In this document: positions 8,315 through 17,547 of the stretch, in pieces
Numbering within the stretch: position 1 is the stretch's first letter
Layout: every line of letters begins with the position of its first letter
DNA from: CALOCN01 sp942491735
Lineage (GTDB): Bacteria; Eisenbacteria; RBG-16-71-46; JABDJR01
Length of the DNA stretch: 64,000 bases
Direction: 5' to 3'
Assembly: GCA_942491735.1 (NCBI GenBank)
Contig: CALOCN010000014.1
Coordinates: 2,046,001 to 2,110,000, forward strand
Position numbers and translations under genes: made by a program
Notes under the pieces: generated by a model
What the model saw: the letters and a program-made list of their open reading frames with translations, nothing else
Database searches by the model: none
Told to the model about the DNA's origin: nothing

Positions 8315-9669
8315 CCGGGAACGACGGTCTTCTCGATTCCCTCACCGCGGCCTTGCGCACGGCGGAGGGGGACGAGGCCGAACTGGTGGTCATGACCGGG
8401 AGAGAGGATCTGGCCCGTGCCGGGAACTCCGTGGTGCACCAGCACGTTTCCCGCGAGGGGGCGCGGGTGCTGGCCCGCGTTCTGCGGGAAGGACGCACCG
8501 GGTGCGCACAGGCCCAGGGGCTCGGTCCCGAGGCGCTCGGTCGCGCCCTGACCGACGCGGGGGAGTTGGCCCGGTTCGCCCCCCGCGATCCGGATCATCC
8601 CGGACTTCCCGGCCCGGGTCCCGTGCCGGACCTGGTAACCCATGTTCCCGCGACCGCCGCGGTGACGCCTGCCCAGCGGGCCGATGCGTTCCGGGAAGTG
8701 TTCGCCCGGGCCGCGTCGCACGGCCTCGACGTAGCGGGCGCGATCGCCACCGGGGAGTCCACCCTGGCCGTGGTCAACACGAAGGGGATTGCGGTCCAGG
8801 CGCCGCTCACCACCGCCGCGGCCAACGTGGTGGCCCTGGGTGAGGACAGTTCGGGGTACGCGTGCGGGATCAGCCGGGACATCGCCGAGGTGGATGTGGT
8901 CGCGCTGGCCGATCGGGCCATCGAGAAGGCCCTGCGCGGTGCGCGCCCGACCGAGATCGACGCCGGGTCCTACGAAGTGATCCTGGAGCCGCCCGCGCTG
9001 GCCGAGTTGATGGAGTGGATGACCTACACCTGTTTCGGGGCGCAGGGGATCCAGGACGAGACATCCGCCCTGGCCGGGCGCCTGGGACAGGCGTTGATGG
9101 GAGAGAACGTCACCCTCTACGACGACGCGACCGAGCAGGCCGGGATGCCCACCCCGTTCGACTTCGAGGGGCAGCCCAAACACCGGCTCGACATCGTTTC
9201 CCGCGGGGTGGCGCGGGGATTCGGTACGGATAGTCTATGGGCCGCGCGCCTGGGGACCGTCAACACCGCGCATGCGCTTCCCAAGTCCGGGGAGGGGGGA
9301 GCCCCCATACCGATGAACCTGTTCATCGAGGCGGGAGAGACCCCCGCGTCCGAGTTGGTGCGGGGCGTGGAACGCGGACTCCTGGTCACCCGGCTCCACT
9401 ACGTCAACGGATTCCTCGATCCGCGCGAAGCCCTCATGACCGGCATGACCCGTGATGGGACCTTTCTCATCGAGAACGGGAAGTTGACCCGCGGGGTGCG
9501 CAACCTCCGGTTCACCCAGAGCATGGTCGAGGCGCTGCGGGACGTGCGGGCGATTTCCCGTGAGCGGGTGGCCTGCCCGTCCTGGTGGTCCGAAACCGCC
9601 CAGACCGGGGCTCTCACCATGCCGACGCTCCACCTGGGCTCGTTCCGATTCACCGGCGTCTCCCGCTAG
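8311..9669 (+). CDS. tldE: TldE/PmbA-family protease partner
   Basis: 452 residues from the ATG at 8311, which overlaps the tldD stop (ATGA). It is the non-metal partner of TldD; consistent with this it lacks the HExxxH motif. Family segments seen include ATGESTLAVVNTKGI, SGYACGISRDIAEVDV, EVILEPPALAEL and a C-terminal GVRNLRFTQSMVEAL. The two genes form a clear operon. Nothing suggests which peptide they process; no bacteriocin precursor is adjacent. Confidence 0.9.
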   Translation: MTGNDGLLDSLTAALRTAEGDEAELVVMTGREDLARAGNSVVHQHVSREGARVLARVLREGRTGCAQAQGLGPEALGRALTDAGELARFAPRDPDHPGLPGPGPVPDLVTHVPATAAVTPAQRADAFREVFARAASHGLDVAGAIATGESTLAVVNTKGIAVQAPLTTAAANVVALGEDSSGYACGISRDIAEVDVVALADRAIEKALRGARPTEIDAGSYEVILEPPALAELMEWMTYTCFGAQGIQDETSALAGRLGQALMGENVTLYDDATEQAGMPTPFDFEGQPKHRLDIVSRGVARGFGTDSLWAARLGTVNTAHALPKSGEGGAPIPMNLFIEAGETPASELVRGVERGLLVTRLHYVNGFLDPREALMTGMTRDGTFLIENGKLTRGVRNLRFTQSMVEALRDVRAISRERVACPSWWSETAQTGALTMPTLHLGSFRFTGVSR

Positions 9670-10017
9670 CCCCCCGGCTGGACTCCTCCAGCGGTTGATC
9701 CCAGCCACGAGTGCGTTCCCGCACCCGATTCCGGTCGGACCGGTCTCCTCGAAGCCGCTTGCATGCGCCTGTGTAACTACTTGCAAATAAATATGGTTAA
9801 GCCGTTTCGTTTCTTGTGCATGGGCTGGCCCGCAATCTGCAAAGAGTTTACAAAGTCGGCCTGTCCCGATGTCGAAAACAGGGAGACCCAATGCAATCAG
9901 AACATCCGGTCGTCGCACCCGGCGACAGGGGGGAAACCAGTCACGCGAACAGCACCCAGGCGTGGGAGCGGAGCCCGGAGCCGCACCCCATCATCCGTCA
10001 GCGCTGCCGCCATCGCC
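9670..10017 (+). other. Intergenic region with an A+T-rich island
   Basis: About 350 bases without a convincing gene. The stretch 9770-9860 is strikingly AT-rich for this genome (TTGCAAATAAATATGG, then AGAGTTTACAAAG), as expected for a promoter or protein-binding site serving the histidine kinase. I could not pair a good -35 with a -10. A 49-codon open frame starts at 9891 with a GGGAGA ribosome site and ends at 10040, overlapping the kinase start; it has no recognisable product. Confidence 0.45.
9674..9694 (+). terminator. Weak hairpin after tldE
   Basis: CCG-G-CTGGA and TCCAG-CGG pair around a 4-base loop (9683-9686) with one bulged G. Only TT follows, so as an intrinsic terminator it is weak. 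Confidence 0.3.
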
Positions 10018-11505
10018 ATGAAGCGGGCCATCGGTCGTGAGTCGCGCTCGATGATGCTCGGCCAACGGGTCGCGCCGCCCACGACCTCGCTCACTCCCGC
10101 CACGGTTTCCTATGTGGTGGGAGTCGTGCTCGTGGGGGCCGTGGCCCTGGCCAGCGCCCTTCTTGCCGGATGGCCGCCCGACCCCCGCAGCATGGCGCTG
10201 TGGACCTTCTCCTTCCTGGTCGGGGAACTGCTCTGGTTGCAGACCCCGACCCGCAAGGGTCAGGTGAGCATGGCCAGCACGGTGCATCTCGCCGTCATCC
10301 CCCTGGCCGGTTCGGCCGCTCTCCTGCCGGCGGTGTGGGCCGCGCGGCTGATCGCAAACCTCGTCGTACAACGCCAGTCCTGGTACAAGGCGCTCTTCAA
10401 CGCGGCCCAACTCACGGCCGCGGTGGGCGCCGCTTCGCTGACCTATCATGCCCTGGGCGGGCCCATGCGGGACGCCATCGAGGGGGGGCTCGTGTTCCGG
10501 CTCTTCCCGGCGCTCGCCGTGTCCTTCCTTGTCTACTACGCGGTCAATATCGGTCTGGTCAGCGGCATCCTCGCCCTCGTCTCGCGCACCGGCTACTACA
10601 CCGCCTGGCGGGAGAACTTCGGGTATCCGGTGGAGATCGTCAGCTCCATCGCCCTCTTCCTGCTCGCTCCGGTCGCGACCATTACCTATCAGGCGGTGGG
10701 GGGCGCCGGGATCATTCTCTTCTTTCTCCCCATGCTCTTCATCCGGGATGCCTGCGAGCGCTTCATCGACCTGGATGCCACCCAGCGTGCCCTCGTTTCC
10801 TCGGAACGGGTGGCGGCCAAGGGAGAGATGGCGGCTTCGGTGGGTCATGAGCTGAACAACTACCTCGCGGTCATCTCCGGCAACCTCCAGATGCTGGACA
10901 TGAAGGGGGAGCGGGCGAGCCGGGACGAGATCGGTGAGCGTCTCGGCAACATCGCGGCCCAGGTGCAGCGGATGTCCACCCTGAGCAAGGGGCTCATGGA
11001 CTTCTCCCAGCTGGAGAGTCGCCCCGAGCCTACCGACCTGTCCGCCCTCGTGCAGCAGAGCCTGGAGTTCCTGCGTCCCCAGAACCGGCTCGACGGGGTC
11101 CAGATCGCCTCCGAATACGATCCGCGGATTGGTCACGTCACGGTGGATCCGGCCCAGATCCAGCAGCTCATCATGAACCTGGTCCTCAACGCGGCCGACG
11201 CCATGGTCGAGTCGGGGCGGCTGCCGCGTCGTCTCTTCATCTCGGTGGGTTGGTGCGCGGCGGAGGAGGAAGTCGAGATCCTCGTCGAGGACACCGGCCC
11301 CGGTATTCCGGAAGACGAGCGGACCCACATCTTCGAACCCGGCTATACGACCAAGAAGACGGGACACGGTTTCGGTCTTTCCACCGTGTTCCGCATCGTC
11401 AGCAACCATTCCGGCCGTATCCGCGTGGAACAAGGGGACGAGGGGGGCGCGCGCTTCCGCGTCCGCCTTCCCGCGCGTCGTGAGCCGGGCGTCATTGCAG
11501 CCTGA
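10018..11505 (+). CDS. Membrane sensor histidine kinase
   Basis: 495 residues from the ATG at 10018 (ATG at 10051 also possible; the open frame upstream to 9763 crosses AT-rich non-coding DNA). The N-terminal ~230 residues contain about six hydrophobic segments and no large periplasmic loop, so it probably senses from within the membrane. The H-box is ASVGHELNNYLAVIS with H277. The ATPase part has NLVLNAADAM (N box), VEDTGPGIP (G1) and GHGFGLSTV (G2), all intact. No response regulator adjoins; the next gene encodes a lipoprotein, so this is an orphan kinase whose partner is elsewhere or among the sigma54 activators downstream. That partner link is a guess. Confidence 0.88.
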   Translation: MKRAIGRESRSMMLGQRVAPPTTSLTPATVSYVVGVVLVGAVALASALLAGWPPDPRSMALWTFSFLVGELLWLQTPTRKGQVSMASTVHLAVIPLAGSAALLPAVWAARLIANLVVQRQSWYKALFNAAQLTAAVGAASLTYHALGGPMRDAIEGGLVFRLFPALAVSFLVYYAVNIGLVSGILALVSRTGYYTAWRENFGYPVEIVSSIALFLLAPVATITYQAVGGAGIILFFLPMLFIRDACERFIDLDATQRALVSSERVAAKGEMAASVGHELNNYLAVISGNLQMLDMKGERASRDEIGERLGNIAAQVQRMSTLSKGLMDFSQLESRPEPTDLSALVQQSLEFLRPQNRLDGVQIASEYDPRIGHVTVDPAQIQQLIMNLVLNAADAMVESGRLPRRLFISVGWCAAEEEVEILVEDTGPGIPEDERTHIFEPGYTTKKTGHGFGLSTVFRIVSNHSGRIRVEQGDEGGARFRVRLPARREPGVIAA

Positions 11506-11516
11506 GAGGACACACC

Positions 11517-12221
11517 ATGAACGACCGCACCTTTCGCCGCATTGCCCTGAAACGGGACGCACGCACCGGACGTGAAACGCTGCGCTGGGGATTCGCAGGT
11601 CTCCTGGGGGCGGTGCTGGCCGGCGTGGTCCTGCTCTCGGGCTGTGCCGCGGATCCCCTCAGCCCGGCTGCCCCGGGAGCCACCCTTCAGGCCGCGGATC
11701 GTACGGTGGGCGGGACGGTGGGAGGGAAGAAGGCGGTCGAGGAAGAGGAAACCAAGACCTGGACCGGGAGCACCACCCCGGTGAAGATCGATCCGGAGGG
11801 CACCGGCCCGGGCGGCAAGAAGATCCATGGGGAACCGATGGAGAAGACGGTCGAGCTCGACGGCGACGCGGGATCCACGGTGACCGAAGGAGCCCTCACC
11901 CTGGTCTTCCCTCCGGGAGCCTTCGAGGGAACCGAGACCCTGACTATCATCCAGCCGGACGACACCGAGGCGCTCTGGCACTTCAACCTGTCCGAGACGA
12001 GCACCTTCGAGAAGTCGGTGACCTGTCGGGTCGAGTACAAGACCGGCGGTGGGTTCCATACCATGCTGTGGTGGGACCCGGAGGCCGGGGCCTGGGTCGA
12101 TGTCGGTGGCTTCGACGACCCCGCCGCGGGCGTGTTCAAGATCAACCTGAATCACTTCTCCACCTACGCCCTCGTGGAAGAGCACCTCCCGGTGTTCCAG
12201 GGAACCGGAGGGTGGGACTAG
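11517..12221 (+). CDS. Lipoprotein with ZU5-like domain
   Basis: 234 residues. A basic N-terminus and hydrophobic stretch lead to the lipobox LLSGC, with the lipidated cysteine at C43. The mature protein has a low-complexity linker rich in Gly, Thr and Lys, then TEGALTLVFPPGAFEGTETLTI, which resembles the start of ZU5-type beta domains (VxFPpGAl...), and ends with NHFSTYALVE. It is probably anchored on the periplasmic side of the inner or outer membrane. It starts 11 bases after the histidine kinase with a GAGAGGA ribosome site, so the two are likely co-transcribed. Function unknown; a structural or sensory accessory role is possible. Confidence 0.72.
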   Translation: MNDRTFRRIALKRDARTGRETLRWGFAGLLGAVLAGVVLLSGCAADPLSPAAPGATLQAADRTVGGTVGGKKAVEEEETKTWTGSTTPVKIDPEGTGPGGKKIHGEPMEKTVELDGDAGSTVTEGALTLVFPPGAFEGTETLTIIQPDDTEALWHFNLSETSTFEKSVTCRVEYKTGGGFHTMLWWDPEAGAWVDVGGFDDPAAGVFKINLNHFSTYALVEEHLPVFQGTGGWD

Positions 12222-12253
12222 ACGCGTTCGCGGTCACGCACGTCCGAGGCGGG

Positions 12254-12282
12254 TTGTCGGGACCCACCCCGCCCCGTAGCAT
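12254..12282 (+). promoter_or_regulatory. Candidate promoter for leaderless suhB-like mRNA
   Basis: TTGTCG at 12254-12259, 17 bp spacer, TAGCAT at 12277-12282, then six bases (CGCGGC) before the ATG at 12289. Transcription would begin at or next to the start codon. No Shine-Dalgarno precedes the ATG. Confidence 0.5.
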
Positions 12283-12288
12283 CGCGGC

Positions 12289-13155
12289 ATGGATCCCGAA
12301 ACGCTGTCCCTTCCGGTGGCCGACCTCGCGCGCGGTGCCGGAGCCATCCTCTCCGATCATCTCGGTCGCCTGCGACACATCGAGCACAAGGCGGCGTCGA
12401 TCGACCTCGTCACCGAAGCGGACCGCGCCTCCGAGGCGTTCCTGGTCAAGGGCCTCACCGCGCTGGATCCCGCGATCGGGATCCTCGCCGAAGAGGGGGG
12501 CGGGCATACCGGGTCCTCGTCGTACCGGTGGATCGTGGATCCACTCGACGGCACGACCAACTTCGCCCACGGCTATCCCATGTTCTGCGTCTCGGTCGGT
12601 CTGGTCGGCCCGGACGGCCCCGTGCTGGGCGTTCTCTACGATCCGGTCCGCGACGAACTGTTCCAGGCCATCCGCGGCCGGGGGGCGACCCGCAACGGCG
12701 AAACGCTCTCCGTCTCCGCGGTCACCACCCTGGGGGACGCCATGCTGGTCACCGGGTTTCCCTACGACGTGCACAGTTCCCGGCGGGACAATCTGACCCA
12801 GTTTCGGGTATTCCTCAAACGCGCCCGGGCGGTCCGGCGCGGGGGGAGTGCGGCCCTGGACCTGGCCTATCTGGCCTCGGGCCGGATCGATGGATTCTGG
12901 GAGGAGGGATTGGCTCCGTGGGACATGGCGGCGGCGGTGCTGGTGGTGACCGAGGCCGGAGGCCGGGTCAGCGGTTACCTCGGGGAGCCCCTGGATCTCT
13001 TTGCCGGGAACATCGTGGCCGCCGGGCCGGGTATCCATGGGCAGATGACCCGGCTGTTGACGGAAATCGAAGCGGGGGAAGGACTTCCTCCCCTGGCCAT
13101 CCGGGCGCGGGATCCCGGGCTCGGAGGTTCACCCTCGGGCCCCGGCTGCCGATAA
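12289..13155 (+). CDS. suhB: Inositol monophosphatase family protein
   Basis: 288 residues. Metal-binding and catalytic motifs are complete: AEEGGG near residue 66, WIVDPLDGTTNFAHGYP with D84 and D87 region, and APWDMAAAVLVVTEAGG in the C-terminal half. The family hydrolyses inositol-1-phosphate and related sugar phosphates with Mg2+; bacterial SuhB also binds RNA polymerase complexes in some species. The length is slightly above the usual ~265, with a short extra tail. The ATG has no ribosome site and a -10-like hexamer six bases upstream, so a leaderless transcript is likely. Substrate is not determined by sequence. Confidence 0.88.
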   Translation: MDPETLSLPVADLARGAGAILSDHLGRLRHIEHKAASIDLVTEADRASEAFLVKGLTALDPAIGILAEEGGGHTGSSSYRWIVDPLDGTTNFAHGYPMFCVSVGLVGPDGPVLGVLYDPVRDELFQAIRGRGATRNGETLSVSAVTTLGDAMLVTGFPYDVHSSRRDNLTQFRVFLKRARAVRRGGSAALDLAYLASGRIDGFWEEGLAPWDMAAAVLVVTEAGGRVSGYLGEPLDLFAGNIVAAGPGIHGQMTRLLTEIEAGEGLPPLAIRARDPGLGGSPSGPGCR

Positions 13156-13212
13156 CCAAGGGGGAACCGTCGCACGGTACGCGACGGGACGCATTGTTCG
13201 AGGAGGAACGAG

Positions 13213-14331
13213 TTGAGCCGTAACGGATTGCTGCTCCTGCTGACTTTCCTGGCCCCGGCTGTCCCGGCGACCCATGCCGATGCCCATGCCCCCCAGACCC
13301 CGCCTGCCGCGGCGACCTTTTCCATCGTCGCCGCGGACCTCGAGAACGGGGAGTGGGGGGTGGCGGTGGCGTCCCGCTTTCTCGCCGTGGGCTCGGTGGT
13401 GCCGTGGGCCGAAATCGGTCGCGGGGCGATGGCCACCCAGGCGGTGGCGGAACCGGCCTTCGCTCCGGCGATGTTCACCCTGCTCGAGCGGGGTACCACC
13501 GCGCCGGTCGCTCTCAATCGGGTGCTCGGTCGTGACCCGCGCCGGGCGACGCGGCAGGTCGGTCTGGTCGGCCCGGACGGCACCGCCGCCACCTACACCG
13601 GGGAGCGCTGTCAGGAGTGGGCGGGTGGGGTGAGCGGCGACGGGTATGCGATCCAGGGAAACCTCCTCGTCTCCCAGGAAGTGCTCCATGCCATGGAAGA
13701 TGCGCTGCTCAATACCCAGGGCAGCCTGGCCGAGCGGCTTCTGGCCGCGCTCGAGGCGGGGGACGCCGCGGGAGGCGATCGGCGGGGCAAGCAGTCCGCG
13801 GCCCTGCTCGTGGTCAAGGAACACGGCGGGTACGGTGGTGGCAACGACCGCTATATCGATCTTCGCGTGGACGACCATCCGGATCCGGTCACGGACCTGA
13901 AGCGTCTCTACTCGCTCCATGCCCGTACCTTCCTCCCCCCGGTTCACGTTCGGCTGGCCAACGCGGCCCTGGAGGCCGGCAACAGGAACCTTGCCGCGAG
14001 GGAGGACGCCCGCGCGGTGTACCTCTACCGCCAGGCGATCCGGGACTTTCCCGATGATCCCGACCTCAAGAACGCCCTGGCCTGGTTCTATGTCGGGCGT
14101 CGGATCAACATGACCGAGGCCCATACCCTGGCCCAGGAGGCGCTCGCCGCGCAGCCGGAGTCCTGGGAGGTTCTCGATACCCTGGCCGAGATCCACTTCG
14201 CCCGGGGTGATCTCGAGTTGGCCAACGATTTCTCCAAACGTGCCCTGGCCACCGATCCGCAGAACGGATACCTGCGGCAACAGGTGGACCGGTTCCAGGC
14301 CGCGGTGGAGAAGGCGGAGATGCGCCGATGA
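13213..14331 (+). CDS. Exported DUF1028-TPR protein
   Basis: 372 residues from a TTG at 13213 preceded by a strong GAGGAGGAA. A signal peptide (hydrophobic 4-17, likely cleavage after THADA) is followed by a DUF1028 domain at ~35-245: ATFSIVAADLENGEWGVAVA, SRFLAVGSVVPWAE, and GYAIQGNLLV. DUF1028 proteins look like Ntn-type hydrolases (from memory), with the Thr/Ser before FSIVA as a possible nucleophile. Residues ~270-370 form TPR-like helices (LYRQAIRDFPDDPDLKNALA, ANDFSKRALATDPQNGYL). The stop overlaps the sigma54 activator start (ATGA), so an exported protein is translationally coupled to a cytoplasmic regulator. Function not established. Confidence 0.78.
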   Translation: MSRNGLLLLLTFLAPAVPATHADAHAPQTPPAAATFSIVAADLENGEWGVAVASRFLAVGSVVPWAEIGRGAMATQAVAEPAFAPAMFTLLERGTTAPVALNRVLGRDPRRATRQVGLVGPDGTAATYTGERCQEWAGGVSGDGYAIQGNLLVSQEVLHAMEDALLNTQGSLAERLLAALEAGDAAGGDRRGKQSAALLVVKEHGGYGGGNDRYIDLRVDDHPDPVTDLKRLYSLHARTFLPPVHVRLANAALEAGNRNLAAREDARAVYLYRQAIRDFPDDPDLKNALAWFYVGRRINMTEAHTLAQEALAAQPESWEVLDTLAEIHFARGDLELANDFSKRALATDPQNGYLRQQVDRFQAAVEKAEMRR

Positions 14332-15689
14332 CCCTGACCGTCCTGGTCGTGGAACCGGAAGAGAAGCTGCGCGCATCGCTGCGCACCGTGCTCAAGGAGG
14401 AGGGGCATCGGGTGTGGGCCTTTGCCGCCGCCCGGGGGGCCACCGAAGCCCTGACCGAGTCGGATGAAGAGCCCGAGTTGGCGTTTCTCAGTGCGGGGAC
14501 CGACGGCGGTATGGACGCGCTGTTGGCCCGGCTCAGGACGGTCTCGGCCCGCTGCCAACGCATCTGGATCGCACCCCCCGAGTCCGCCGCGGTCGATCAA
14601 CTGGCGGCAACCCTGCGTCCCCGCGGTCTCCTCTCCCGTTCCGACGTCATTGATCAGGTCCGGCTCATCGCCGATCGGGTGCTCCGATCGCGCGAGCGGG
14701 GCCGCGCCCTGGCCACTCCGCCCCCCATGCTCGGGGAGTCGCCGGCCATCGTGGAGATGCGCGCGCTCATTGACCGGGTTGCCCTCGGTGGGGCCCGAAC
14801 CGTCCTGATCACCGGAGAGAGCGGGACCGGGAAGGATGTCGCGGCGCGTCGTCTGCACGCCCTGGGGGCCCGCGCTCATGGGCCCTTCGTCGAGGTGGAC
14901 TGCGCTTCGATCCCCACCAACCTGCTCGAGAGCGAGTTGTTCGGGCACGAACCGGGTGCGTTCACCGATGCCCGTTCGGCCAAGATCGGGTTGCTGGAAC
15001 TGGCCCAGGGAGGCACCGCGTTTCTCGACGAGATCGGGGAACTGGATCTGGGTCTGCAGGCCAAGCTGCTCCGGGTTCTCGATTCGCGCCGCATGCGGCG
15101 TCTGGGCGGGCGGGACGAAATCCCTCTCGACATCCACCTGACCGCGGCGACCAACCGGGACCTTGCCGCCGAGGTGCGCGAAGGGGCCTTTCGCACCGAC
15201 CTGTACTACCGGCTCGATGTCGTGCGGTTGCAGATGGCGCCGGTGCGGGAACGACCGGGGGATGCCTGGCTGCTCAGCGCGGCGTTCCTGGAAGAGGCGG
15301 CACGCCGTCTGGGTCGTGGCACCCTGGCCCTGGCCCCCGGCCTCCTGCGGGAGATCGAGGCCTACCCCTGGCCCGGAAACGTGCGGGAGATCCGCAACCA
15401 GATGGAGCGCATCGCGCTCATGGCGGAGCCCGGCTCCGTGGTGTCGGATCTGGACCTGCCACGCTCACGCAGCGCGGTGGGACAGATTGCGGTGGACTTC
15501 TCCCGCGGGCCGCTGAGCTGGGAGGAGATCGAGCGCGCCGTCCTCGAGGAGGCCCTGCGCAGCGCGCAAGGGAACGTGAGCGAGGCGGCCCGGTTGTTGG
15601 GGCTGGGGAGGGGAGCACTGCGCTATCGATTGTCCAGACATGGATTGCAGTCGCAGATTGAAGAGGATTCTGAGCGTCGGGCAGCCTGA
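14328..15689 (+). CDS. Sigma54 activator with degenerate receiver domain
   Basis: 453 residues. Residues 1-120 have a response-regulator fold (VLVVEPEEKLRASL) but the phospho-acceptor Asp is replaced by Ser (LAFLSAG, S55), the acidic pocket DD is EP, and the conserved Lys region reads GLLSRS. The AAA+ domain is intact: Walker A GESGTGKD (~163-170), the sigma54 loop as GAFTDA (~211) rather than GAFTGA, Walker B GGTAFLDEIGEL, and YYRLDVV. A Fis-type helix-turn-helix closes the protein (NVSEAARLLGLGRGALRYRL). It should activate sigma54 promoters without classical phosphorylation, perhaps by protein or ligand binding. Coupled to the exported DUF1028-TPR gene. Confidence 0.88.
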   Translation: MTLTVLVVEPEEKLRASLRTVLKEEGHRVWAFAAARGATEALTESDEEPELAFLSAGTDGGMDALLARLRTVSARCQRIWIAPPESAAVDQLAATLRPRGLLSRSDVIDQVRLIADRVLRSRERGRALATPPPMLGESPAIVEMRALIDRVALGGARTVLITGESGTGKDVAARRLHALGARAHGPFVEVDCASIPTNLLESELFGHEPGAFTDARSAKIGLLELAQGGTAFLDEIGELDLGLQAKLLRVLDSRRMRRLGGRDEIPLDIHLTAATNRDLAAEVREGAFRTDLYYRLDVVRLQMAPVRERPGDAWLLSAAFLEEAARRLGRGTLALAPGLLREIEAYPWPGNVREIRNQMERIALMAEPGSVVSDLDLPRSRSAVGQIAVDFSRGPLSWEEIERAVLEEALRSAQGNVSEAARLLGLGRGALRYRLSRHGLQSQIEEDSERRAA

Positions 15690-15713
15690 TCACCCGACGA
15701 GCGTCAACAATCG

Positions 15714-15742
15714 TTTACACCGTCCAGGAAATCCGGTAGTCT
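15714..15742 (+). promoter_or_regulatory. Sigma70-type promoter of GAF sigma54 activator
   Basis: TTTACA at 15714-15719, 17 bp spacer, TAGTCT at 15737-15742, about 45 bases before the predicted start site-to-ATG interval ends at 15794. It separates this gene from the upstream activator. Confidence 0.6.
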
Positions 15743-15793
15743 TAAACGCTCTCTCCCGGAAGTTCCTTTCAGTCAAATACCCCGGACGGTGTC

Positions 15794-17455
<1,662 letters not shown>

Positions 17456-17490
17456 CCGCAGGCAATCCGGTCTGCACGCCGGTCTTCACG

Positions 17491-17530
17491 ACAAAGGCCC
17501 GGGTCCCACCATGGGGACCCGGGCCTTTGT
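17491..17530 (+). terminator. Bidirectional intrinsic terminator
   Basis: A perfect 17-bp stem, ACAAAGGCCCGGGTCCC (17491-17507) pairing with 17514-17530, encloses a 6-base loop. The A/T-flanked ends (ACAAA and TTTGT) give a short U run on either strand. It sits between the convergent sigma54-activator and S41-protease genes and can serve both. Confidence 0.88.
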
Positions 17531-17547
17531 CCGTACTGCCTCCGGGA

